A stretch of 6,451 bases of DNA from assembly GCA_017380975.1 (NCBI GenBank), contig JAFOCX010000264.1, positions 1-6,451 of the forward strand, given 5' to 3'. The stretch is from Lachnospiraceae bacterium. Its GTDB lineage: Bacteria > Bacillota > Clostridia > Lachnospirales > Lachnospiraceae. The notes under the pieces were generated by a model that saw only the letters and a list, made by a program, of their open reading frames with translations, was not told the DNA's origin and did not search any database. Positions 1 to 6,451 of this stretch are shown here, in pieces (the stretch's first letter is position 1; each line of letters opens with the position of its first letter). The translations under genes were made by a program, and so were the position numbers.

Positions 1-378
1 CCAGAACTGTCCGGTCATGTAGAAATGATTTCCGGTCGCAGTAGGATCAAATCCATCGATCAGCATTCCCACATGGGATGCAGGATTGGTTTCTGCGATC
101 ACCATTCCGCGGTTGTCGATCACCCAGATTTGTGTTTTTAGATAAGTAGCAACAGCATCCAACTGAGGTTTGGCTGTCGCCAGACTGACATTTTTTCCCT
201 GATAAATATCGCTGTATGTGGAGGCCAGAAGGTTGGCTTCATCGTACATGGTGTTGGCCATTTCTTCGACCAGATACAGCTCTGTGACATGGGAAGAAAA
301 GGTCGCAATGATGATGAATCCCAAAAGTCCAAACAGCAAATATCCAAGGATCAATTTACTGTAAAGAGATTTTGTCAT
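1..378 (-). CDS. Sensor histidine kinase, N-terminal part (cut by window edge)
   Basis: This is the first 126 codons of a membrane protein that continues beyond position 1. The start is the ATG at 378-376. It overlaps the response-regulator stop codon in an ATGA arrangement, and a GAGGT ribosome binding site lies 6 bases upstream (389-385). Residues about 8-27 form a strongly hydrophobic segment (LILGYLLFGLLGFIIIA) after a short basic N-terminus, so the protein is probably anchored with a short cytoplasmic tail. Residues 28-126 look like the start of an extracytoplasmic sensor region: a long helix (about 30-75) is followed by a PAS/Cache-like strand pattern, IWVIDNRGMVIAET at 84-97. The HAMP, dimerisation and ATPase domains lie outside the window. 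The kinase assignment therefore rests on this topology and on coupling to the regulator gene. By family analogy it would phosphorylate that regulator in response to an external signal, which cannot be identified here. Confidence 0.82.
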   Translation of the reverse strand, partial: MTKSLYSKLILGYLLFGLLGFIIIATFSSHVTELYLVEEMANTMYDEANLLASTYSDIYQGKNVSLATAKPQLDAVATYLKTQIWVIDNRGMVIAETNPASHVGMLIDGFDPTATGNHFYMTGQFW

Positions 379-1085
379 CGTTTGACCTCAAATTTATAAC
401 CGATACCCCAAACCGTAGCCAGGGACCAGTAGTCGTTGTCTTTGATCTTTTCGCGGAGACGTTTGATGTGAACGTCGACCGTTCTGGTGTCGCCAATATA
501 CTCGTAGCCCCAGATATGATCCAGCAGCTGCTCACGTGTGAACACCTGGTTTGGAGATGCTGCCAGGAAATAGAGAAGCTCCAGTTCCTTCGGAGGCATA
601 TCAACGGAGCGTCCTTTATAGAGGACGGAGTAGTTGGTCAGGTTTACGATCAGATCCGGATACTCCACGAACTCACCCTGCTGTTTAGGCGTGGACGGAG
701 TCGGAGCCGGAGCTGCCTGATAACGACGGAGAACTGCCTTTACGCGGGCAACCAGCTCTTTGGAGTCAAACGGTTTGATCATGTAATCGTCAGCGCCAAG
801 CTCCAGTCCCAGAACTTTATCGAAGATCTCGCCTTTTGCGGAGAGCATGATGATCGGAACCTGGGAGGAAATGCGCAGTTCTCGGCAGACCTGGTATCCG
901 TCGATTCCCGGAAGCATCAGATCCAGAAGGACCAGATTCGGCTTAAAGTTCGGGAACTCGCGGAGTGCAGATTCGCCGTCGCCGACGATCAGAGTTTCAT
1001 AGCATTCTTTCATCAGATAAAGAGAGATCAGTTCCGCGATGTTGGCATCGTCGTCTACGATCAGGATTCTCTGCTTATCAACCAT
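375..1085 (-). CDS. OmpR/PhoB-family two-component response regulator
   Basis: This 236-residue protein is full length for a receiver plus winged-helix transcription factor. In the receiver domain (about 5-120) the acidic pocket D11-D13, the phosphoacceptor D55 (LLDLMLPGIDG), S82 in the MLSAK segment and K104 in MIKPFD are all present, so phosphorylation should be intact. An Ala/Pro/Thr-rich linker at about 123-137 leads to a winged-helix DNA-binding domain at about 138-236. The hallmark stretches there are PPKELELL (164-171), FTREQLLDHIWG (182-193) and DTRTVDVHIKRLREKI (199-214). This pattern resembles the PhoP/WalR/YycF group, but the regulon cannot be read from the sequence, so no symbol is given. 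The start is the ATG at 1085-1083, with AAGGAGG (1101-1095) spaced 9 bases upstream and overlapping the mutS2 stop codon. The gene lies 15 bases behind mutS2 and overlaps the kinase gene by 4 bases. Confidence 0.95.
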   Translation of the reverse strand: MVDKQRILIVDDDANIAELISLYLMKECYETLIVGDGESALREFPNFKPNLVLLDLMLPGIDGYQVCRELRISSQVPIIMLSAKGEIFDKVLGLELGADDYMIKPFDSKELVARVKAVLRRYQAAPAPTPSTPKQQGEFVEYPDLIVNLTNYSVLYKGRSVDMPPKELELLYFLAASPNQVFTREQLLDHIWGYEYIGDTRTVDVHIKRLREKIKDNDYWSLATVWGIGYKFEVKR

Positions 1086-1094
1086 GGGGAATAA

Positions 1095-1101
1095 CCTCCT
1101 T
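1095..1101 (-). promoter_or_regulatory. Strong ribosome binding site of the response regulator, overlapping the mutS2 stop
   Basis: On the minus strand the mutS2 stop codon TAA runs directly into AAGGAGG, followed 9 bases later by the regulator ATG. A near-perfect Shine-Dalgarno at this spot fixes the start. Ribosomes finishing mutS2 could re-engage here. I see no convincing terminator or promoter in the 15-base gap. Confidence 0.8.
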
Positions 1102-3500
1102 TACTTGAATGTTACAATGGTCACGCCTGTATCGCCTTCACCAAAGTCGCCCAGACGGAATTCTTTTACATATTTCAGTTTCTTTAAATGTCTGTGGACA
1201 CCGGCTTTTAATGCTCCGGTTCCGCGGCCGTGTACCACGCGGCAGTTCGGAAGATGCGCCAGGTATGCATCATCCAGATATTTATCCAGCACCGGGATCG
1301 CCTCGTCTACAGTCATACCGATCAGGTTGACCTCCGGAGAAACAGAGAAGGACTTGGACATCTTGATCTTACCGCTGCCTGTGTTGTTGGTGCGCTTCAG
1401 GTTTTCCAGACCCGGTCCGGAAACTGCCTGCTCATCCAGCATTTCCAGATCCTTGATATTCACGCGGGAGCGCATGATACCCATCTGGACGAAGAGATTT
1501 CCGTTGGCGTCCGGAAGCGTGCTTACGGTACCTTTCAGATTCATGGAGAGAACTTTTACGCCGTCACCGATCTTGATCTTCTTCGGAGAGATCATCTTCT
1601 TCGGACCTTTCTCATTTTTCAGGCTTAAATTCTTATCCACCTTATCCAGTTTTTCACGGATCTTGGTACGCTCAGCTTCCAGCTCTTTTCCTTTTCCTGC
1701 GCCTGCACCCTGGGCCAGTTTGTTGATCTGCTTGATGGTCTGGTCCGCAGTTTCTTTCGCTTCACGGAGGATTTTCTGAGCTTCTTCATTCGCATTGCGG
1801 ATGATCTTTTCCTTACGCTCGTCGAGACGGTCCTCTTTCTGCTCAAGGCTCTTCTTTAATCGTGCGATCTCAGATTTGTACTCTGCGATCTCAGCACGCT
1901 CTTTTTCGATGGTCACGCGGTTGGCTTCCAGGTTGGCGATCAGGTCTTCGAACTGCTCGTCGTTGGACTCCAGTCTGCCTTTCGCATCGTCGATGATATA
2001 TTCTGCAAGTCCCAGTTTCTTGGAAATGGCAAATGCGTTACTCTTACCCGGGATACCGATCAGGAGACGGTAAGTCGGGCTCAGTGTTTCTACGTTGAAT
2101 TCACAGCATGCGTTTTCTACACCGCCTGTGGTCAGGGCAAATACTTTCAGCTCACTGTAATGAGTGGTTGCCATGGTGCGGCACTTCATGTTGTGGAGGA
2201 AGGACAGGATCGCGATCGCAAGGGCAGCACCCTCGGTCGGATCGGTTCCTGCACAAAGCTCGTCGAACAGGCAGAGAGAATTGCTGTCTGCTTTGTCGAG
2301 GATCTTTACAATATTGGTCATGTGAGCGGAGAAGGTACTTAAGCTCTGCTCGATGCTCTGCTCATCTCCGATATCTGCAAATACTTCATCAAAGACTGCC
2401 AGTTCCGAACCGTCAAATGCCGGGATCTGGAGACCGGACTGTCCCATGAGTGTGAACAGGCCCACAGTTTTTAAGGAGACCGTCTTACCGCCGGTATTCG
2501 GACCGGTCACGATCAGAAGATCGAAGTCTTTTCCGAGATATACATTGATCGGAACAACCTTCTTCGGATCCAGAAGCGGATGACGACCGTCTTTAATGTT
2601 GATATATCCGCGTTTATTGAACTTCGGTCTGGAACAGTTGTAATGTTTCGCGAGAGCCGCTTTCGCAAAAATGAAGTCCAGTTTTGCGAGAAGTTCATAG
2701 TTTGTTGTGATTTGCTCAATATACGGAGTCAGGTCCAGACTTAAGGATGCGAGAATGATCTCGATCTCTTTCTGCTCCTTGATCTCCAGTTCGCGCATCT
2801 CATTGTTCAGTTTAATGATCGCCATCGGTTCCATAAATAAGGTGGAACCTGTGGAGGACTGATCGTGGATCATACCATTGAACTGGCTTCTGTACTCGGC
2901 CTTGACCGGAAGGCAGTAACGTCCGTCACGCATGGTGATCACGGCGTCCTGCAGCATGCTGCGGCTGGAATTTAAAATGGAGTTCAGCTGTGTGTGCACG
3001 CGGTCTGCGATGACTTTCATCTGGCGGCGCACCTGGCGGAGACCCGGGCTCGCATCGTCAGCCACTTCCTCTTCGGAAATGATGCAGCGGGTGATCTCAC
3101 TGTTGATCGGAGTCAACGGCTCCAGTGCACGGAACATGCCATCCAGGGAATCGTCCGGAAGCTCGGTGTTTTCTGCATGGCGGCCGTAAGCTTTCGCACG
3201 GTTGGCACATGTCAGGAGAGAGCTGATGGAAAGAAGTTCATGAATGCTCAGGGAACTTCCGATCTCCAGGCGCTTTAAGGAATCGCGTACATCATGGACA
3301 CCTGCAAAAGAAAGATTACCTTTCATACGAACGCGGTTTACCGCATCCGCAGTCTCTGTCTGCGCCTGAACGATCTCATCAAAATCTGCGGACGGTTCCA
3401 GTTCGCGGCAAAGCTTTTTGCCCGGCTCCGATGCTGCATAGTCAGTCAGTTTCTCTATAATCTTGTAGTATTCTAATGTTTTTAAAACTTTTTGATTCAT
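1101..3500 (-). CDS. mutS2: MutS2 family ATPase with C-terminal Smr domain
   Basis: This 799-residue protein has the full length of the MutS2 family (B. subtilis MutS2 is about 785). MutS2 lacks the mismatch-recognition domains of MutS. It is described as an anti-recombination/branched-DNA factor in some bacteria and, in B. subtilis, as a factor that acts on collided ribosomes. Residues 1-320 form the helical core/lever region. The ABC-type ATPase follows, with Walker A GPNTGGKT (333-340), a signature region DIGDEQSIEQSLSTFSAHM (376-394), Walker B CLFDELCAGTD (410-420) and the TTHY H-loop (445-448). A charged coiled coil covers about 505-625, a KOW-like segment about 643-690 and an Smr domain about 723-799. 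Smr keeps HGRGTG (757-762), but the usual LDLRG reads VNLIG (724-728). The start ATG at 3500-3498 has GAAAGG (3516-3511) 10 bases upstream. It is the first gene of the leftward unit. Confidence 0.97.
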   Translation of the reverse strand: MNQKVLKTLEYYKIIEKLTDYAASEPGKKLCRELEPSADFDEIVQAQTETADAVNRVRMKGNLSFAGVHDVRDSLKRLEIGSSLSIHELLSISSLLTCANRAKAYGRHAENTELPDDSLDGMFRALEPLTPINSEITRCIISEEEVADDASPGLRQVRRQMKVIADRVHTQLNSILNSSRSMLQDAVITMRDGRYCLPVKAEYRSQFNGMIHDQSSTGSTLFMEPMAIIKLNNEMRELEIKEQKEIEIILASLSLDLTPYIEQITTNYELLAKLDFIFAKAALAKHYNCSRPKFNKRGYINIKDGRHPLLDPKKVVPINVYLGKDFDLLIVTGPNTGGKTVSLKTVGLFTLMGQSGLQIPAFDGSELAVFDEVFADIGDEQSIEQSLSTFSAHMTNIVKILDKADSNSLCLFDELCAGTDPTEGAALAIAILSFLHNMKCRTMATTHYSELKVFALTTGGVENACCEFNVETLSPTYRLLIGIPGKSNAFAISKKLGLAEYIIDDAKGRLESNDEQFEDLIANLEANRVTIEKERAEIAEYKSEIARLKKSLEQKEDRLDERKEKIIRNANEEAQKILREAKETADQTIKQINKLAQGAGAGKGKELEAERTKIREKLDKVDKNLSLKNEKGPKKMISPKKIKIGDGVKVLSMNLKGTVSTLPDANGNLFVQMGIMRSRVNIKDLEMLDEQAVSGPGLENLKRTNNTGSGKIKMSKSFSVSPEVNLIGMTVDEAIPVLDKYLDDAYLAHLPNCRVVHGRGTGALKAGVHRHLKKLKYVKEFRLGDFGEGDTGVTIVTFK

Positions 3501-3528
3501 ACACGTAAATCCTTTCTTATACGATACG

Positions 3529-3537
3529 AGTATACCA
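3529..3537 (-). promoter_or_regulatory. Probable promoter of the mutS2 - regulator - kinase unit (extended -10)
   Basis: Read on the minus strand, this is TGGTATACT: the extended -10 TGn followed by TATACT (3534-3529), one mismatch from TATAAT. No good -35 stands 17 bases upstream (3557-3552 reads TAGCAT), which fits a promoter that relies on the TG extension. Transcription would begin near 3522, giving a leader of about 20 bases that carries the GAAAGG ribosome binding site. The element overlaps a short imperfect inverted repeat, TATAC...GTATA (3518-3534). This is inferred from base pattern only. Confidence 0.5.
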
Positions 3538-3592
3538 TAAAGAGGGCGACAATGCTACACGGACTTTTTCACCCGCGGGCAGCACATTTTCC

Positions 3593-3621
3593 TTGCATAA
3601 TACCGTTAAAAAAATTATAAT
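3593..3621 (+). promoter_or_regulatory. Near-consensus sigma-A promoter of the HtrA-like - HD - rlmD unit
   Basis: The -35 TTGCAT (3593-3598) and a perfect -10 TATAAT (3616-3621) are separated by exactly 17 bases, in AT-rich sequence just upstream of the HtrA-like gene. The expected start of transcription is about 3628, leaving a leader of only about 18 bases that begins close to the GAGAGGAG ribosome binding site. A short leader leaves little room for a riboswitch or attenuator, so control would act at initiation. The promoter probably serves all three rightward genes. Confidence 0.72.
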
Positions 3622-3645
3622 GATGAAGAGAGGAGCTGTAGGGAA

Positions 3646-4974
3646 ATGACAGGTTCGCCAAATGAAAAAAACTTTATGCGAGAAACAATCGTGAAACCGA
3701 AAGAAACGAAAAGCCGTAGGGCAGGAAGAGCATTCTGCCTTGTTCTTTTTGCGGTCATTTTGGGAATTATTTCTGCAGTGAGTTTTGTGATTTCCATTCC
3801 GTTTGCGGAAAAGTATCTTGGAAAAGAGACAACCGCACCGAGCACTCCGATCACGATCGAGAAGGACACAGAGCCGGATACGACAGCAGTCATGGAGACC
3901 ATGGAATCCACTGCTCCGGAAACACAGCCGCAGCCGGAACAGCCTTCGGAGGATGAGGAAGAGTCCATTCGCAGAATGGTGCGAGAGGAGTTAAGACAGG
4001 ATGGCTGGACGATCGAGAAGGTCAAGGGCTTCAATCAGGTTCTTACAGAGATCGCGAAAGATGCAGATAAGAGCATTGTTACCGTTTCGGCAGTAAAACA
4101 TCAAAAAGACTGGTTTGACAATCCGGTGGAAAGCACAGGCGAGTTTGCAGGTGTGATCCTGGCGGTCAATGCAGGAGAGATCGTGATCCTGACAGAAGAA
4201 CACGCCATCGAAGATGCAGATGCGCTGAAGATCAGTTTTGGAGACGGAGCTTCTGCAGCAGCCTGGGTAAAACAGACAGATACGGTTGCAGGTATGGCGA
4301 CGATCGGTGTAAATCCGGCGGAGCTGGAGACAACGACGGTAGAATGGATCGAACCGATGGAACTGGGCAATTCTTATTCTGTTCAGACAGGAGATCTGAT
4401 CGTTGCAGTGGGAAGTCCGGCAGGCAGAGTACATTCTGTGAAACACGGAAGCGTCACATACATCGCATCCGGTGTACAGATGACAGACGGTCAGACACGC
4501 GTCATTTATACAGATATTGAGTGCAATAAGGAAACAGGAACCTTCTTCCTGAATCTGTCCGGTCAGCTTGTAGGCTGGGCATCCGCCTTATTTGATACAG
4601 AAGAAGAAACAGATGGTACATTAGTCATGTCCATCTCTGAATACAAAGGAAACCTGCAGAAGCTGGGCAACGGGATCGCGATCCCATACCTCGGCATTAA
4701 AGGTCAGGAAGTAAACGAGACCATGCAGGAGAATGAAATTCCGCAAGGAATTTACATCATGGAGTCGATCGCAGAGGGACCTGCGTATCAGGCAGGTATC
4801 CAGAACGGCGACATTCTGACACAGATTCAGAGTGAGCAGATCAAGACGATCCGCGATTTCCAGAGTGTGATGGAGAGCATGGAGAGCGGAGCCGAGATCA
4901 CGGTGGTCATTCAGAGAAAAGGAATTAACGGGTACAAAGAGATAGAATATCACATGACAATCGGAGCCAGGTAG
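3646..4974 (+). CDS. Membrane-anchored HtrA-like trypsin-fold/PDZ protein, probable pseudoprotease
   Basis: This 442-residue protein has the layout of a Gram-positive HtrA/DegP-like (S1C) protein. It has a basic cytoplasmic N-terminus (1-28), one membrane segment (about 29-52), an extracellular Thr/Pro/Glu-rich linker (about 60-107), a trypsin-like domain (about 125-335) and one PDZ domain (about 343-442) with the carboxylate-binding loop YLGI (348-351). Active HtrA proteins use a His-Asp-Ser triad. Here H186 stands in LTEEHAI, matching TNNHVV. The segment matching TDLAVI reads AGMATI, putting Gly216 at the Asp. The segment matching GNSGGPLLN reads ETGTFFLN, putting Thr297 at the Ser and losing the oxyanion loop. 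Proteolysis is therefore unlikely, and a binding, chaperone or regulatory role outside the membrane is my inference. The ATG at 3646 has AGGAG (3631-3635) 10 bases upstream. M11 is a less likely start. The HD-domain gene follows after 40 bases. Confidence 0.88.
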   Translation: MTGSPNEKNFMRETIVKPKETKSRRAGRAFCLVLFAVILGIISAVSFVISIPFAEKYLGKETTAPSTPITIEKDTEPDTTAVMETMESTAPETQPQPEQPSEDEEESIRRMVREELRQDGWTIEKVKGFNQVLTEIAKDADKSIVTVSAVKHQKDWFDNPVESTGEFAGVILAVNAGEIVILTEEHAIEDADALKISFGDGASAAAWVKQTDTVAGMATIGVNPAELETTTVEWIEPMELGNSYSVQTGDLIVAVGSPAGRVHSVKHGSVTYIASGVQMTDGQTRVIYTDIECNKETGTFFLNLSGQLVGWASALFDTEEETDGTLVMSISEYKGNLQKLGNGIAIPYLGIKGQEVNETMQENEIPQGIYIMESIAEGPAYQAGIQNGDILTQIQSEQIKTIRDFQSVMESMESGAEITVVIQRKGINGYKEIEYHMTIGAR

Positions 4975-4986
4975 TTTTGCCTGGCT
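4965..4986 (+). repeat. Inverted repeat (stem-loop) over the stop codon of the HtrA-like gene
   Basis: AGCCAGG (4965-4971) and CCTGGCT (4980-4986) are perfectly complementary. They give a 7-base-pair stem with an 8-base loop (4972-4979) that contains the TAG stop. The sequence downstream (TCATGAGTTAATC) has no U-run, so it does not look like an intrinsic terminator. It lies 15 bases upstream of the ribosome binding site of the next gene and could act in mRNA processing or stability, or be chance. Function is inferred only. Confidence 0.5.
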
Positions 4987-5014
4987 TCATGAGTTAATCG
5001 GAAGGAGATTTATC

Positions 5015-5962
5015 ATGAAATATATTGAGACATTCCGCGAGGGAATGCATGTGTCAGATGTGTATCTTTGCAAGACAAAACAGATCGCACTGACAAAGAA
5101 TGGAAAAGAGTATGGATCTGTTACATTACAGGATAAAACAGGAACAATTGACGGTAAGATCTGGGATCTCGGTTCTCCGGGAATCGGAGAGTTCGGCGCG
5201 ATGGATTATATTTTCATCGATGCGGACGTGACCATGTTCCAGGGTGCGTTTCAGCTAAATATCCGCCGCGTGCGCGTTGCGGATGAGGGTGAATATTATC
5301 CGGGCGACTATCTTCCGATGACTACGAAGGACATCAATGCGATGGTCCGCGAGCTGGGACAGTACATTACAACCATCAAAAACGAGCATCTGAGAAAACT
5401 GGCAGCAGGTTATTTTGTAAATGACCAGAAATTCATGAAGGCATTTTGCAGCCATTCTGCAGCGAAGAGTGTGCACCATGGTTTCGTGGGCGGATTGTTG
5501 GAGCACACACTGAGTGTTGTGAAAATGTGCGATTTCTTCTGCAAGCAGTACCCGAATCTGAATCGCGATCTGCTTTTAACAGCTGCGATGTTCCACGATA
5601 TCGGAAAGGTGAAGGAGCTTTCTTCCTTCCCGGAAAATGATTATACAGATGAAGGTCAGTTGATCGGTCACATCATCATCGGTGCACAGATGGTTCAGGA
5701 GGGAGCTGCGAAGATCGCTGGTTTCCCGAAGAAGTTAGAGAATGAACTGGTGCACTGTGTGCTGGCTCATCATGGCGAGCTGGAGTACGGTTCTCCGAAG
5801 AAACCGGCTCTGATCGAGGCCATGGCGCTGAATCTGGCAGACAATGCGGATGCAAAACTGGAAACCATGACAGAGATCCTGCGCGGCGCAGGCGACAACA
5901 ACGGCTGGCTTGGTTACAATCGTTTCATGGAGAGCAATATCAGAAAGACGAGTGAGTTCTAA
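5015..5962 (+). CDS. yhaM: YhaM-like 3'-5' exoribonuclease (OB fold plus HD domain)
   Basis: At 315 residues it matches the YhaM family in length (B. subtilis YhaM is about 314). YhaM enzymes are metal-dependent 3'-5' exonucleases of the cytoplasm that trim RNA and can also act on single-stranded DNA. Residues about 10-90 form an OB-fold nucleic-acid-binding domain (VTLQDKTGTIDGKIWD at 36-51). Residues about 150-285 form the HD domain. Its putative metal ligands are H154/H155, H164 in GGLLEHTLSV, H194-D195 in FHDIGK, H219, H252/H253 in LAHHGELEYGSP, and D276 in NLADNADAK. I recall family members usually having His where this protein has N273, which is a small deviation. The start ATG at 5015 has AAGGAG (5002-5007) 7 bases upstream, an ideal arrangement. 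The gene overlaps the next start by one base. Other HD-domain hydrolases are possible, but the OB-HD order favours YhaM. Confidence 0.9.
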   Translation: MKYIETFREGMHVSDVYLCKTKQIALTKNGKEYGSVTLQDKTGTIDGKIWDLGSPGIGEFGAMDYIFIDADVTMFQGAFQLNIRRVRVADEGEYYPGDYLPMTTKDINAMVRELGQYITTIKNEHLRKLAAGYFVNDQKFMKAFCSHSAAKSVHHGFVGGLLEHTLSVVKMCDFFCKQYPNLNRDLLLTAAMFHDIGKVKELSSFPENDYTDEGQLIGHIIIGAQMVQEGAAKIAGFPKKLENELVHCVLAHHGELEYGSPKKPALIEAMALNLADNADAKLETMTEILRGAGDNNGWLGYNRFMESNIRKTSEF

Positions 5963-6451
5963 TGGAAATTAAGAAAAACGATAAATTTGTGATCACGATC
6001 GAGGATATGAGCGAGGACGGAGCCGGTATCGGTAAGCTGGACGGATATATCTGGTTCGTGAAAGATGCACTGATCGGAGATGTGATCGAAGCATCTGCGA
6101 TGAAGATGAAGAAAAATTACGGTTTTGCGAGACTGGTGCGGGTGCTGGAACCGGCACCGGGCCGCGTAGAGGCGAAGTGTCCGGTGGCGCGCGCATGCGG
6201 CGGCTGTCAGATGCAGGAGCTGGATTACGCAGAGCAGCTGAAGTTTAAAGAGAAGAAAGTCTATAATCACTTGAAGAGGATCGGCGGTATGGAAGAAATT
6301 CCGATGGAATCGATCATCGGTATGGAACATCCGTGGCGATACCGTAACAAGGCTCAGTTCCCGATCGGAACAGGCAAAGACGGTCAGCCGATCGCAGGAT
6401 TCTATGCGGGACGCACGCATTCTCTGATCCCGGTACCGGAGTTAGACTGTC
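5962..6451 (+). CDS. rlmD: RlmD/TrmA-family 23S rRNA uracil-C5 methyltransferase, N-terminal part (cut by window edge)
   Basis: The first 163 codons are present, and the SAM-binding catalytic domain lies beyond the window. The family transfers a methyl group from SAM to C5 of a uracil in 23S rRNA, U1939 or U747 depending on the member. Residues about 3-62 form a TRAM domain (RNA-binding beta barrel) with the typical EDMSEDGAGIGKLDGYIWFV sequence. The 4Fe-4S ligands follow: C73, C79 and C82 in the CxxxxxCGGC pattern, then C163 as the last codon of the window. The core segment HPWRYRNKAQFPIG (123-136) is characteristic of the family. The ATG at 5962 overlaps the stop codon of the HD gene as TAATG. 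The ribosome binding site is weak (GAGTGAG, 5950-5956), so translation is probably coupled. The symbol rlmD covers the group; rlmCD is possible, and the full sequence would be needed to choose. Confidence 0.92.
   Translation, partial: MEIKKNDKFVITIEDMSEDGAGIGKLDGYIWFVKDALIGDVIEASAMKMKKNYGFARLVRVLEPAPGRVEAKCPVARACGGCQMQELDYAEQLKFKEKKVYNHLKRIGGMEEIPMESIIGMEHPWRYRNKAQFPIGTGKDGQPIAGFYAGRTHSLIPVPELDC

Noticed and set aside
372..1094. A 240-codon open frame antisense to the response regulator.
   Set aside because: It mirrors a clearly real gene, its translation shows no domain or sensible hydrophobic pattern, and its ATG has no ribosome binding site. It is a by-product of the codon bias of the true gene.
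1039..1779. A long plus-strand open frame antisense to the 3' part of mutS2.
   Set aside because: The product is a Ser/Phe/Arg-rich string typical of reversed coding sequence, and the opposite strand encodes the conserved Smr and KOW regions. No start signals support it.
1101..3500. Annotation as the DNA mismatch repair protein MutS.
   Set aside because: The mismatch-recognition domain with its Phe-x-Glu motif is missing, and a C-terminal Smr domain is present. Both identify MutS2.
3646..4974. Annotation as an active DegP/HtrA serine protease.
   Set aside because: The Asp and Ser positions of the triad and the GNSGG oxyanion loop are not present, so the fold can be supported but the activity cannot.
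4965..4990. An intrinsic terminator after the HtrA-like gene.
   Set aside because: The stem is real, but no U-run follows it, and the next gene begins 28 bases after the stem in the same direction.

Overview
The window looks like a piece of a low- to mid-GC Firmicutes chromosome, most likely a gut-type clostridium of the Lachnospiraceae. This is inferred from the protein families (MutS2 with an Asn-Leu-Ile-Gly Smr motif, a YhaM-like OB/HD protein, an RlmD/TrmA-type methyltransferase with an Fe-S cysteine motif), the strong AGGAGG-type ribosome binding sites and the tight gene packing. No database search was possible, so the genus is not assigned.

Two transcription units point away from a 145-base intergenic region (3501-3645). 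Leftward (minus strand) run mutS2 (1101-3500), an OmpR/PhoB-family response regulator (375-1085) and the N-terminal part of its membrane sensor kinase, which leaves the window at position 1. MutS2 and the regulator are 15 bases apart, and the regulator and kinase overlap by 4 bases (ATGA), so the three are probably co-transcribed. Rightward (plus strand) run a membrane-anchored HtrA-like protein with trypsin-like and PDZ domains (3646-4974), a YhaM-like HD-domain exoribonuclease (5015-5962) and the N-terminal part of an RlmD/TrmA-family 23S rRNA uracil-C5 methyltransferase, which leaves the window at 6451. The last two share one base (TAATG). The plus-strand unit has a near-consensus promoter (TTGCAT, 17 bases, TATAAT). 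The minus-strand unit has an extended -10 (TGGTATACT).

The most notable points are these. The HtrA-like protein seems to be a pseudoprotease: the His of the triad is kept, but the Asp and Ser positions read Gly and Thr. The MutS2 Smr domain lacks the LDLR motif linked to nuclease activity but keeps HGxGTG, while its ATPase is intact. Finally, the divergent cluster brings together MutS2 (a ribosome-rescue or recombination factor), a YhaM-type RNase and an rRNA methyltransferase, plus two envelope-facing proteins. This hints at an RNA and translation-quality neighbourhood but does not prove one. I saw no mobile element, CRISPR array, tRNA or rRNA gene. The window is otherwise ordinary core-genome sequence.
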